Below are positions 7,152-14,941 of a DNA stretch of 17,525 nt, in pieces. This DNA is from Oligoflexia bacterium. Its GTDB lineage: Bacteria; Bdellovibrionota; UBA1018. The notes under the pieces are model-generated. The model worked only from the letters and a program-made list of their open reading frames with translations. It was not told where the DNA came from and searched no databases. The stretch is taken from assembly GCA_903928955.1 (NCBI GenBank), contig CAIYTD010000068.1, positions 1 to 17,525 on the forward strand, written 5' to 3'. Positions within the stretch are counted from its first letter, which is position 1. Each line of letters opens with the position of its first letter. Both the position numbers and the translations under genes were made by a program.

Positions 7152-7892
7152 ATGAAGAAGCAAATCGATAAAAAACTATTCTCGATCCCCTATTCCGCTT
7201 GGATACAGCTTCTTTTTTGGATCATTCCTTCGCTGCTCTGGTGGGGCGCAACTGCAGCCCGGTCGTCTTGGATTCACCCGAGCTGCCTCACTACGCCTCA
7301 AACTTGTACAAAAGAGTCGGTTTTAAAGGTGGATCAGCTTTCTCTCGGGATGGAGGACTGGAAAGCAGACGAGTACTCATATTGGACTCAAAACTTTGCA
7401 GGCACTTTAGCAGGAGCCGTTCCGATGACTTGGCATTCTGCTCTTTTCCTACTAAGAAGATGCAATTCCGTCACAGCGGTGTCTTCAGCTTTCATGGATC
7501 TTCTCATCTTGGGACAAACAATCGCTTGGAATGGCCTGTTAACAGAAACATCTCACCTGATTTCGCAAAGACCCCGACCCTTTGTTTATCAAGCCCCTTT
7601 AGAACGAGGAATAGATCCAGCTCACTACACTTCTTTTTACTCAGGACATACGAGCTTTACAGCAGCTACTACTTTTGCAATTTTTCTCATTCTACTTTAC
7701 CGAGGAGCACCCCAACTGATTCTCTGCCTTTCAGCAATCACCTTTGAAACGCTCGTCTTATCTACTGCCTACTTTCGCATTCTAGCTGGACGCCATTTTC
7801 TAACGGATGTGATCTGTGGTGCAATTGCAGGCTCTCTGACTGCATGGATGATCCTTCAACTGCATCGGCAGAAAAATCCTCACCTATTTTGA
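7152..7892 (+). CDS. PAP2-family membrane phosphatase
   Basis: Integral inner-membrane phosphatase of the PAP2 / undecaprenyl-pyrophosphate phosphatase-like superfamily, acting on lipid phosphates on the outer face. Several hydrophobic helices are visible (about 15-32, 85-101, 108-128, 170-185, 187-210, 220-237). The three motifs are present. Motif 1 is QRPRP (139-143), although the usual Lys seven residues before the second RP is His135. Motif 2 is SGHTS (164-168) with the catalytic-acid His166. Motif 3 is Arg209-x5-His215-x3-Asp219, containing the nucleophile His215 and its partner Asp. Start is ATG 7152 with only a weak AG-rich stretch upstream. Its 3' end overlaps the end of the coxD-cytochrome c gene by 13 bp on the other strand. 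The exact substrate cannot be told from sequence. Confidence 0.88.
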   Translation: MKKQIDKKLFSIPYSAWIQLLFWIIPSLLWWGATAARSSWIHPSCLTTPQTCTKESVLKVDQLSLGMEDWKADEYSYWTQNFAGTLAGAVPMTWHSALFLLRRCNSVTAVSSAFMDLLILGQTIAWNGLLTETSHLISQRPRPFVYQAPLERGIDPAHYTSFYSGHTSFTAATTFAIFLILLYRGAPQLILCLSAITFETLVLSTAYFRILAGRHFLTDVICGAIAGSLTAWMILQLHRQKNPHLF

Positions 7893-8992
7893 ATAAACTG
7901 ATAAAGATCCTTCCATTCTGAAGCACTCAGCTGGCCATATCCGGGCATCAATTCCCCTGGCAATCCAAGAGTGACAAAGTGGATAAAAGCCTGAATCGAT
8001 TTAAGATTCTCGCTTGAGCTTTTAAATGCTGAGGTGGTTACATAAGCAACTGGATAGACTCCAAGAGCATGCACTTTGATGCCGCCTTCTCCCTTTGCCC
8101 CATGACAACGCACACAATGCTCTTCGTAGAGACGCGCTCCAGGATTGGACGCTTGCACGGCCTCCGATATTCTGTCAAATTTTGGATGATCCAGATGAGC
8201 ATTCTCATCTGAAGGAGATCGAGGGATAGCCATTTGAGCCATTGCTTGCCCAATAGAAATGGTGCGCGCAATTTTCTCTCCGCCTCCGACTGGATTCGTA
8301 TTAATATTTCCTTTTACAAAATCAGCAGGAGTATCCACTTCTGGCTGAGGAGCAAGCGATAGAACAAAATGAGTCAATGCCCAACGATCATCTGGTGGCA
8401 AAGTAGCATACGAAGCCATAGCAGACGGAGGTAAACCGTCTCTCAAAACCTGAAAGACCATGGTGGGCTTACGACCTTTTTTCCAACCTTCCGTTGCAGT
8501 AAAATTACGAGGACGAGGCGTCAAAGCCGAAGCGGCAGGCCCATTGCCTTTGCCCTCTACACCGTGACAAGCAACGCATTGAACCGAATAAAGCTCTTTC
8601 CCATGTGCAACGAGTTCTGGAGTAGAAATCCAAGGCTTTGCCCATTTCGACTGCGTCTGAACAGCAGCCATCAAAGGCCCCTTGACATAAACATCTCCCC
8701 TGAAAAATAAATCGGTAGAAGTCAAAATCACAAAAATTGCTAGAAAGAGAAAGGAAGTGGCAAAAATCATCCCATTTTCAGGACGATCATGAATCAAATT
8801 CATAAAAAACAAGGCAACTAAAAGTGCTTTGCAGGTCGCTACTGCCATAGCTATAAAAAAATTAAAATGCCCTAAATCAATATGAGCCACTCCTACTGTT
8901 ACAGCCGTTAAAACAAGGAGAGTCCCTCCAATCATCAGTGCCACTTTTGTTGAGAGAATGTGATGATGCTGTTTTTGAGTATTTGATCCCAT
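7880..8992 (-). CDS. coxD: caa3 oxidase subunit IV fused to two cytochrome c domains
   Basis: A 370-residue fusion. Residues 1-100 form a small membrane protein of the cytochrome oxidase subunit IV (COX4_pro) type with three helices (about 15-36, 43-67 and 75-97). After a linker come two class I cytochrome c domains. The first has CVACH at 139-143 and a likely axial Met192 (SAMASY). The second has CVRCH at 293-297 and likely Met349 (LMPGYG). Both domains would sit in the periplasm and could pass electrons to the CuA site of CoxB. I chose ATG 8992, two bases after the coxC stop and with GGTGGGG 5 nt upstream, rather than the ATG at 9034 inside coxC. Last gene of the sco-cox operon. A separate coxD gene is the usual state; fusion to a dihaem cytochrome is notable. 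Confidence 0.88.
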   Translation of the reverse strand: MGSNTQKQHHHILSTKVALMIGGTLLVLTAVTVGVAHIDLGHFNFFIAMAVATCKALLVALFFMNLIHDRPENGMIFATSFLFLAIFVILTSTDLFFRGDVYVKGPLMAAVQTQSKWAKPWISTPELVAHGKELYSVQCVACHGVEGKGNGPAASALTPRPRNFTATEGWKKGRKPTMVFQVLRDGLPPSAMASYATLPPDDRWALTHFVLSLAPQPEVDTPADFVKGNINTNPVGGGEKIARTISIGQAMAQMAIPRSPSDENAHLDHPKFDRISEAVQASNPGARLYEEHCVRCHGAKGEGGIKVHALGVYPVAYVTTSAFKSSSENLKSIQAFIHFVTLGLPGELMPGYGQLSASEWKDLYQFIQNR

Positions 8993-8994
8993 AA

Positions 8995-9642
8995 TTACCC
9001 CACCAAGTAGAGAAGCGGAAAGAGATAAATCCAAACCAAGTCAACAAAGTGCCAGTAAAATCCCACCAGTTCTACCGGAGTATAATAACCTGGCGAAAAC
9101 TCGTGTCGAACGGTACGACGTAAAATCCAAGTAATTACTCCCATCCCAATTAAGACGTGAATTCCATGTAATCCAGTCATCATAAAGTAGAGAGAAAAAA
9201 ACAAGGGTGATTTTGGATCTTTCAATTCAGTGTTTGTAAAAAGACCACCTGGCAAAAGCCCATCATGAAATTTATGAGTATATTCAAAATACTTAATAAC
9301 TAAAAAACAGCACGCAGCTAACAAGGTTAAAACAAGATAAATAATAGCGTGATCTCGTTTTCCTTTTTGCGTAGAACTCACAGCCAAAGCCATCGTTAAG
9401 CTGCTCGTAATAAGAACGACTGTATTTGTCGCTCCCATGTTCACAGCAAGGTGCTGATGTGCTGCATGAAACATTTCTGGGTAAAGTCCCCTAAAAATCG
9501 CATACGCAACAAAGAGTCCTCCGAACATGAGAACTTCTGTCACTAAAAAAATCCACATCCCCTGTTTAGCCGCTTCAAATTCATCGTCAGCACTCGCAAA
9601 GTGATGAGCATGGTGATGTACGGTAGTTTCCTCTATAGACAT
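8995..9642 (-). CDS. coxC: Cytochrome c oxidase subunit III
   Basis: Inner-membrane subunit III of the aa3/caa3-type oxidase, 215 aa. It follows the short bacterial caa3 form with five helices: a His-rich cytoplasmic N-terminus (VHHHAHH), KQGMWIFLVTEVLMFGG (about 26-42, a family signature), NTVVLITSSLTMALAV, YLVLTLLAACCFLVIKYFEY with the conserved FEY, the MMTGLHGIHVLIGMG motif, and the closing GFYWHFVDLVWIYLFPLLY. ATG 9642 has an RBS, AAGGAGA, about 6 nt upstream. It lies 14 bp after coxA and 2 bp before the chosen coxD start, so the genes are co-transcribed. Subunit III stabilises the catalytic core and proton uptake in this family. Confidence 0.95.
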   Translation of the reverse strand: MSIEETTVHHHAHHFASADDEFEAAKQGMWIFLVTEVLMFGGLFVAYAIFRGLYPEMFHAAHQHLAVNMGATNTVVLITSSLTMALAVSSTQKGKRDHAIIYLVLTLLAACCFLVIKYFEYTHKFHDGLLPGGLFTNTELKDPKSPLFFSLYFMMTGLHGIHVLIGMGVITWILRRTVRHEFSPGYYTPVELVGFYWHFVDLVWIYLFPLLYLVG

Positions 9643-9656
9643 GAGTCTCTCCTTAG

Positions 9657-11288
9657 TTAGGCATTCACCGGCATCGTTGTATTTTCTGGCAAATATTCAT
9701 AGGGCCAAGACGTTACAACTGGAGTTTCAATAAAATTTTCATGAGGAGGAGGAGATGAAGTCTGCCATTCCAAAGTCAATGCATTCCAAGGATTAGCTAC
9801 AGCCTTCTCTCCCTTTCTCATTGCTTTTGCCAAATAATGAGCGGTATAAAAAAACCCTATCCCAATCAACCAAGAGCCCACTGTCGAAATCCGGTTGAGC
9901 AATGTAAACTCTGGCAAATAGCTCCAATAACGTCTGGGCATCCCTTGAGCGCCTAAAATAAACTGTGGAAAAAAGGTAATATTAAAGCCAATCATGATTA
10001 GCCAGAAAGCAATTAAAGCCGGTTTTTCAGGGTACATTTTTCCAACCATTTTTGGAAACCAATAATGTAGCCCAGCCATGAGACCCATCAATGTCCCACC
10101 GACCATCACGTAATGAAAATGTGCAACCACAAAATAAGTATCAGTCAAATGAACGTCAATGGCTAAAGTAGCGAGAAATATTCCAGTTAAACCACCGATT
10201 GTAAAGAGCTCTAAAAACCCTAAAGCATAGAGCATAGGAGCATTAAAATGGAGCGAACCCCGATACATTGTTGCTAGCCAACTGAAAGTTTTCACACCTG
10301 TAGGTACAGCGACAAACATAGTCAGAAGGGAAAAAATAAAATTTGCGAATTCAGATTGCCCACTCACAAACATGTGATGACCCCAAACAATAAAGGCTAT
10401 TAAAGCTATTCCAAAAGAAGAATAAGCAATGGCCTTATAACCAAAAATGGGCTTCCGAGAAAACACAGGAATCACTTCAGAAATCACACCCATTGCAGGA
10501 AGAATCATAATGTAGACAGCAGGATGCGAATAAAACCAGAAAAAATGTTGAAAGAGGACAGGATCGCCTCCCAATTTGGGATCAAAAATTCCAATCTGAA
10601 AAATTCTTTCCATACAGAGAAGTGCAAGAGTAATGGCCAAAACTGGAGTTGCTAAAACCTGAATAATACTAGTTGCATACAAAGCCCAACAAAAAAGAGG
10701 AAGCCTGTCCCAAGTAAGACCTGGAGCTCGCAACTTATGAATCGTAACAATAAAATTAAGGCCCGTTAAAATAGACGAAAATCCAGCAATAAAAGCACCA
10801 AATAGTACAAGAATAACTGTTGTATTTGTCCGAATAGAATAGGGCGTATAAAATGTCCAACCGGTGTCTGCTCCTCTCATAAAAAGTGCAAGGACAGCAA
10901 AACAAGCACCCGTCATAAAAATATAATAAGAGGCTAAATTCAACCTCGGAAAGGCAACATCTTTCGCTCCCAACATCAAGGGCAATATAAAATTACCTAA
11001 AGCCGCAGGTATCGAAGGGATCACCACTAAAAAAACCATGATGGCGCCGTGGTAAGTGAAAAGTTTATTATAAGTATTTGCTTCTAAAAGATTGTGCCCA
11101 CCCCACTTAAAGAGTTCCATACGAATGAGAAGAGCAAAAACTCCTCCCATCAAAAAAAAAGTAAGAACACTAAAGAGATACATGACCCCAATGCGCTTAT
11201 GATCCAAAGTTGTCAACCAGGACATTAAACCCTTGGAGTGATTTAAATAGTGATTCCCGGTATGTGCTGTTGCAGAACTGTTAGCCAT
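9657..11288 (-). CDS. coxA: Cytochrome c oxidase subunit I, A2-type haem-copper catalytic subunit
   Basis: Catalytic O2-reducing and proton-pumping subunit, with 12 expected membrane helices and 543 aa from the chosen start. Metal ligands are visible (numbered from that start): His80 (TYHG, low-spin haem a); His255 with Tyr259 (HPAVY) and His304-His305 (GHHMF) for CuB and the His-Tyr crosslink; His390 and His392 (AHFHY) for haem a3 and a. Lys333 in PTGVKTFSW is the K-channel residue. The sequence before the CuB His is YSHPAV, not GHPEV, which marks the A2 subfamily (YS in place of the A1 glutamate), as known in caa3 oxidases of Rhodothermus. GGAG lies 1 nt before ATG 11297 but 10 nt before ATG 11288, so 11288 is preferred. 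coxB ends at 11304, just upstream. Confidence 0.96.
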   Translation of the reverse strand: MANSSATAHTGNHYLNHSKGLMSWLTTLDHKRIGVMYLFSVLTFFLMGGVFALLIRMELFKWGGHNLLEANTYNKLFTYHGAIMVFLVVIPSIPAALGNFILPLMLGAKDVAFPRLNLASYYIFMTGACFAVLALFMRGADTGWTFYTPYSIRTNTTVILVLFGAFIAGFSSILTGLNFIVTIHKLRAPGLTWDRLPLFCWALYATSIIQVLATPVLAITLALLCMERIFQIGIFDPKLGGDPVLFQHFFWFYSHPAVYIMILPAMGVISEVIPVFSRKPIFGYKAIAYSSFGIALIAFIVWGHHMFVSGQSEFANFIFSLLTMFVAVPTGVKTFSWLATMYRGSLHFNAPMLYALGFLELFTIGGLTGIFLATLAIDVHLTDTYFVVAHFHYVMVGGTLMGLMAGLHYWFPKMVGKMYPEKPALIAFWLIMIGFNITFFPQFILGAQGMPRRYWSYLPEFTLLNRISTVGSWLIGIGFFYTAHYLAKAMRKGEKAVANPWNALTLEWQTSSPPPHENFIETPVVTSWPYEYLPENTTMPVNA

Positions 11289-11303
11289 ACTGCTCATTCT
11301 CCA

Positions 11304-12308
11304 TTACTTCAAGCTCTTGATGTATGCAATCAAAGCATTCATCTCAGTTTCGTTAATTAGACCTTTAAAAGTAGGCATGACAGGGTTAAAACCCTTGACC
11401 GTATTCTTCTGCGGATTTTCAATATGAGTCCGAATATAATTTTCATCTGCAATCAAAACCTTACCATCTGCCATTTCCACTGAACTTCCAAAAAGCCCTT
11501 TATGAGTTGGACCCACTTTTTGAGTTCCATCCACAGAATGGCAAGCAAGACAGCCCTTCGTTTCGTAAACAGCTCGACCTTGCTCTGCAAGTGAAACCTG
11601 CGCAACTACCCGAGATGCACTCAGATCCGAGCTAGAAGATGAAAAATCAGAACCCGCTTCAGGAATCGCTCCTAACTTTTTATGATTATTCCAAGCTTCC
11701 CACTGCTCGTCATTCAGTGCAATTATTTTTGCCAACATTCCGGAATGAGAGGTCCCACAGTATTCTGCACAAAAAACCTGATGTTTTCCAGGCACAGTTG
11801 CAGTAAACCAAACACTCGAATACATTCCTGGAACGACATCTTGTTTAATTCTAAAATTCGGAATAAAAAAACTATGCAGAACATCCTCAGAAGTCATAAT
11901 AAGCTTCACAGGGCGGTTCAAAGGCACGTAAGCTTCACCGACAGTTGTTCTTCCATTGTCATACTGAAAAGTCCAAAGCCACTGCTTACCAATCGCTCGA
12001 ATTTCATAAGCATCTGATGGCGCTTGAGTCATAGAATGATAAACAGAATAACCCCAAGTAAAAATTCCGAGTAAAAGCAAGGTAGGAACGGCAATCCAAA
12101 TTGCCTCCAAAAAATGACTTCCCGTAATGTACTGAGTCTTCTTTCCTGGATGATGTCGGTAAGCGAAAACAAAATAAATCATCCCGCCAACAACTAATAC
12201 GAAAAAAAAGATGCTGAGCCAAACTAAGAAGTTATATAAGCTATCCCATTGAACGGCGATATCTGATCCCTGCAGAGGAGTAGTGCCTGCAAAAGCCTGG
12301 TTAAACAT
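11304..12308 (-). CDS. coxB: Cytochrome c oxidase subunit II with C-terminal cytochrome c domain (caa3 type)
   Basis: Electron entry subunit. Two membrane helices (about 25-49 and 68-90) precede a periplasmic cupredoxin domain with the complete CuA site: His145, then CAEYCGTSHSGM giving Cys180, Glu182, Cys184, His188 and Met191. The aromatic stretch KQWLWTFQY (108-116) is the usual electron-entry patch. A Ser-rich linker (222-232) leads to a class I cytochrome c domain with CLACH at 253-257 and a likely axial Met in NPVMPTFKG. This CuA-plus-haem c layout defines caa3 oxidases. The N-terminus is short with no classical cleavable signal visible. ATG 12308 lies 5 bp past the sco stop, and GGGAG within the end of sco serves as RBS. 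Confidence 0.96.
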   Translation of the reverse strand: MFNQAFAGTTPLQGSDIAVQWDSLYNFLVWLSIFFFVLVVGGMIYFVFAYRHHPGKKTQYITGSHFLEAIWIAVPTLLLLGIFTWGYSVYHSMTQAPSDAYEIRAIGKQWLWTFQYDNGRTTVGEAYVPLNRPVKLIMTSEDVLHSFFIPNFRIKQDVVPGMYSSVWFTATVPGKHQVFCAEYCGTSHSGMLAKIIALNDEQWEAWNNHKKLGAIPEAGSDFSSSSSDLSASRVVAQVSLAEQGRAVYETKGCLACHSVDGTQKVGPTHKGLFGSSVEMADGKVLIADENYIRTHIENPQKNTVKGFNPVMPTFKGLINETEMNALIAYIKSLK

Positions 12309-12313
12309 TTGTG

Positions 12314-13153
12314 TTAGGCTCCCTTTCTTTGTCTACGCCAAAAACTCGCTAGATAAGCGCCAAAAATAATTACAGTACTTCCACCCCCAACTTGCATCAG
12401 CCTACTTAAATAGACTGAGTATTTTTTCGCCTGAGGGTCATACCGAAAACAAAATAACAATAACCGATCCGCAACTGTCCCAATATTGCCATTAGAAGCT
12501 TCAAGAAGTGCGAAACGTAAATCTTTACTAGGGTATTCAATTCCATATAAATACCGAGAAATCTTTCCTTGAGGCGTTAAAACAAAAAGCGCGGCACTAT
12601 GAGCATATTGCTGGTCTACTGAATCATAACGATAATTAAATCCCAGCTGAGATGCAAGCTTCTGAATTTGTGTTTCTTCACCAGTAAGAAAATGCCATCC
12701 ACCAGCAGACTCGAGCCTACCATAATTTCGAAGATAAGCATCTTTCTTTCTCTTCGACCCTTCCGGGGAATCCCTGGGATCAATGCTTAAACCAATAACT
12801 TCAAACTGATTCCCGGGCATCCAATCTAATCCCTTCAAAGAATTCACTACGCCTTCCACTATGTAAGGACAAATGGTTTTGCAGTGACCATAGTAGAAGA
12901 AGAAAACAACTGGCTTGTTAAAATAGCGTGATAACTGAACTGAAGCCCCTAATTCATCTTTGAATGTCAGTTCAGAAATGGAGATTTGTTCTCCCAAATG
13001 CTCGGAGATTCCTACCCCCTGCAACTCAGCAGGAATTTCTTGCGCAGCAGCGTGTGGAATAACATGAATCCATTTATTTCCAGCAATCCAGCTTACAAAC
13101 ACAATCAGACTCACATTGAGAACCGATCGAGCAGTAAGACTTAAAAAATGCAT
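12314..13153 (-). CDS. SCO1/SenC-family copper chaperone for cytochrome oxidase
   Basis: Membrane-anchored thioredoxin-fold protein that delivers copper to, or reduces, the CuA site of CoxB. An N-terminal helix (about 10-25) leads into a periplasmic SCO domain. The copper-binding CxxxC is GHCKTICP with Cys91 and Cys95, and the third ligand is His185 in QQYAHSAALFV. After the SCO domain comes an extra stretch with Cys in LLFCFRYDP and a C-terminal membrane helix (about 252-270), a form often found next to caa3 operons. First gene of the sco-coxB-coxA-coxC-coxD operon, 5 bp before coxB. ATG 13153 is preceded by GAGG 9 nt upstream. Its promoter lies within the divergent region shared with ctaA. 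Confidence 0.93.
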   Translation of the reverse strand: MHFLSLTARSVLNVSLIVFVSWIAGNKWIHVIPHAAAQEIPAELQGVGISEHLGEQISISELTFKDELGASVQLSRYFNKPVVFFFYYGHCKTICPYIVEGVVNSLKGLDWMPGNQFEVIGLSIDPRDSPEGSKRKKDAYLRNYGRLESAGGWHFLTGEETQIQKLASQLGFNYRYDSVDQQYAHSAALFVLTPQGKISRYLYGIEYPSKDLRFALLEASNGNIGTVADRLLLFCFRYDPQAKKYSVYLSRLMQVGGGSTVIIFGAYLASFWRRQRKGA

Positions 13154-13185
13154 TCCCTAATACCTCACGATAATTGCAGCTGCTT

Positions 13186-13213
13186 TTCAAAGTATGGAAC
13201 GATTGGTTATAGA
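13186..13213 (+). promoter_or_regulatory. Candidate ctaAB promoter overlapping the sco promoter
   Basis: TTCAAA (13186-13191) and TATAGA (13208-13213) are spaced by 16 bp on the plus strand. They are weaker matches to sigma70 than the sco promoter. The -10 element overlaps the sco -10 on the other strand, so the two could compete. Confidence 0.35.
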
Positions 13214-13234
13214 TTTTGCAATGAGGCAAGTCAA
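13206..13234 (-). promoter_or_regulatory. Sigma70-like promoter of the sco-cox operon
   Basis: On the minus strand, TTGACT (13229-13234) is followed 17 bp later by TATAAC (13206-13211). Both are one mismatch from the consensus hexamers with optimal spacing. Transcription would start near 13199, about 45 nt before the sco ATG. The element lies inside the longest possible ctaA reading frame, which argues for a later ctaA start. Confidence 0.65.
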
Positions 13235-13278
13235 GAATAAGCTCGAACCTCACACCAGAAAATGTTACATCCGAAAGA

Positions 13279-13940
13279 TGCAAGCATTTTGTTGGACATC
13301 CGTTGGATTAACCTACCTTCTTTTGATCGGAGGAAATTTCCTCAAGTCGCAAGAATCAACACTCGGTCTCTCCCCTCCCTTTGCCATTTTTTATTTCCTA
13401 CTCAGTACTTTAGGATGGGGAGCCTTGATTATCCTTGCTTGCCGCATGACTTGGAAGCAGCCAGCCTTGAAAAATGCACCCCAGAAGATGCGAAGATTAG
13501 CATTAGCCGGACTCACTGGACTTTTTTTTCAAATGCTCTTAGGTGCGTGGATGAAAAATCGCCAGGCTGGATTATCTTGTCCTGAATTCCCCTATTGCCT
13601 CCAGAACTTCCTTCCCGTTCCCCTTTCCTTAGACACGGCGCTTGCTTTTACCCACCGCTGGTGGGGATTCCTCATGCTGGGTCTTTTTATTCAACTCGCC
13701 CTTGCTGCTGCGCGAACTTTTCCGCCCCTAGCTACCTCCACTCGACGCGCTTTCAGTTTAGCAGTTGCGCAAGTTTTTTTAGGGATTGGAACCATTCAAA
13801 GTCATCTCCATCTTCACTCACGCACACTTCACGCTGCAGTGGGCTATGCACTCTGGGGAATTTTAGTTTATGTTGCCATTCGAACAGGGAGCCTATCCTG
13901 CACCCAGAATGAAAAGCCCAAGAAAAAACAGGGCCATTAA
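13279..13940 (+). CDS. ctaA: Haem A synthase (CtaA/COX15 family), compact form
   Basis: Converts haem O to haem A, the cofactor of the CoxA subunit, in the inner membrane. About six helices are visible. QMLLGAWMKNRQAGLSCPEFPYC (written here in two parts: helix to about 92, then RQAGLSCPEFPYC at 95-107) carries the paired extracytoplasmic Cys101/Cys107 typical of CtaA. FTHRWWGF gives the conserved His126, and SRTLHAAVGY gives His185. The product is about 220 aa (248 aa from ATG 13194), well below the usual 300 or more with eight helices, so part of the two-fold architecture seems lacking. Start is uncertain: ATGs at 13194, 13221 and 13279 are possible, none with a clear RBS. I prefer 13279 because the sco promoter occupies 13206-13234 and the 13279 product begins directly before the first helix. 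It adjoins ctaB without a gap. Confidence 0.85.
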
Positions 13941-14849
13941 TTGTTCAAATCTTTTATTACCCAAGTAAAACTTTACCAAGAGCTCTCCAAGTCTGGAATC
14001 GTCGCGCTCGTACTCATCAGTGTGTTTGCAGGTTATTTAATCGGACAGCCACCGGAACTCCCATTGGATCTAAAAAGATTAGCTTTCACTTTAATAAGTA
14101 TTCTCTTTTTGGCTTCAGGATCCTCTGCACTGAATCAACTTCAAGAACATGCAATCGATGCTCAAATGCCTCGAACCGCACAGCGCCCCCTTCCGTCGGG
14201 CAGGATGAGCCCTTTTGCAGTGGGCGTTTTTATATTTATCACGCTAGGATTAGGCCTTTTTTTACTTGGCCTTCTCAGTATCACTTTGCTCCTCTTAGGA
14301 GTCTTCGCCGTTATTTCCTACAACGGACTTTATACTCTTTGGTGGAAAAAACAGTGGTCGTATGCAGCCGTTCCAGGAGCGATCCCAGGTGCCTTGCCAA
14401 TCCTCATGGGGCACATTGCTGCAACGGAAAAAATTCTAATGCCTGGGGGAATTTATTTATTTTTTATCTTATTTTTTTGGCAAATGCCCCACTTCTGGAC
14501 CCTTGCTCTCAGATACCAAAAAGATTATGAGCAAGGAGGATTTCCTACTCTACCTGTGACTCACGGCCCAGGAATTACACTGCATCATATCATCCTCTGG
14601 TGCCTAGCGTATCTGGGGCTTGCTATTATTGCTCCCCTCTTTTTACCTGTCCATTGGATCTATTTGATTCCGACTCTTTTAATGTGCTTCAAGATCATCC
14701 AAGAACTTTTCCTCTTTGTAAAAAACCCTGAAGGCAGCAAATGGCTTCCTTTTTTTCTTTGGGTCAATTTGAGTCTTATTGTTTTTCTAGGCGCAGCCAC
14801 GCTGGATCTATGGAGCATCTACATTCCGATTCCTAACTATACCCGTTAG
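13941..14849 (+). CDS. ctaB: Protohaem IX farnesyltransferase (haem O synthase)
   Basis: UbiA-family prenyltransferase that adds farnesyl to haem B to form haem O, the CtaA substrate. At 302 aa it has normal length, with about eight or nine helices. The first Asp-rich motif region is ALNQLQEHAIDAQMPRTAQR (63-82) with Asn65, Asp73 and the typical MxRT. The second region is WQMPHFWTLALRYQKDY (179-195), the CtaB signature before the second Asp (Asp194). The start is TTG 13941, immediately after the ctaA stop, and no ATG exists before residue 76, so the TTG is needed to include the first helix. Translational coupling to ctaA is likely, since no clear RBS is present. It converges on the S41 peptidase gene. 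Confidence 0.93.
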   Translation: MFKSFITQVKLYQELSKSGIVALVLISVFAGYLIGQPPELPLDLKRLAFTLISILFLASGSSALNQLQEHAIDAQMPRTAQRPLPSGRMSPFAVGVFIFITLGLGLFLLGLLSITLLLLGVFAVISYNGLYTLWWKKQWSYAAVPGAIPGALPILMGHIAATEKILMPGGIYLFFILFFWQMPHFWTLALRYQKDYEQGGFPTLPVTHGPGITLHHIILWCLAYLGLAIIAPLFLPVHWIYLIPTLLMCFKIIQELFLFVKNPEGSKWLPFFLWVNLSLIVFLGAATLDLWSIYIPIPNYTR

Positions 14850-14868
14850 TACCAGCCTGAAATGGGTT

Positions 14869-14908
14869 GCTGCTGCGGCTAATCCGTTAGGATTCCAAAC
14901 GCAACAGC
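14869..14908. terminator. Hairpin between convergent ctaB and the S41 gene
   Basis: GCTGCTGCG (14869-14877) pairs with CGCAACAGC (14900-14908) with one mismatch. A second short stem, AATCC (14881-14885) and GGATT (14890-14894), lies inside its loop. It sits in the 92-bp gap between two convergent genes, a natural place for a shared terminator. There is no T run, so the call is tentative. Confidence 0.4.
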
Positions 14909-14941
14909 CCCCTATCTAGAACTTATGGAAGAGTACTTGCT

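Noticed and set aside
7199..7747. 182-aa open frame on the plus strand inside the PAP2 gene
   Set aside because: It overlaps a well-supported PAP2 gene in another frame, and its product has no membrane pattern, motifs or RBS.
11682..12017. 111-aa plus-strand frame inside coxB
   Set aside because: Antisense to a certain gene with complete CuA and haem motifs.
13074..13283. 69-aa minus-strand frame across the sco start and promoter region
   Set aside because: It overlaps the sco start in another frame and the promoter hexamers, and has no similarity that I recognise.
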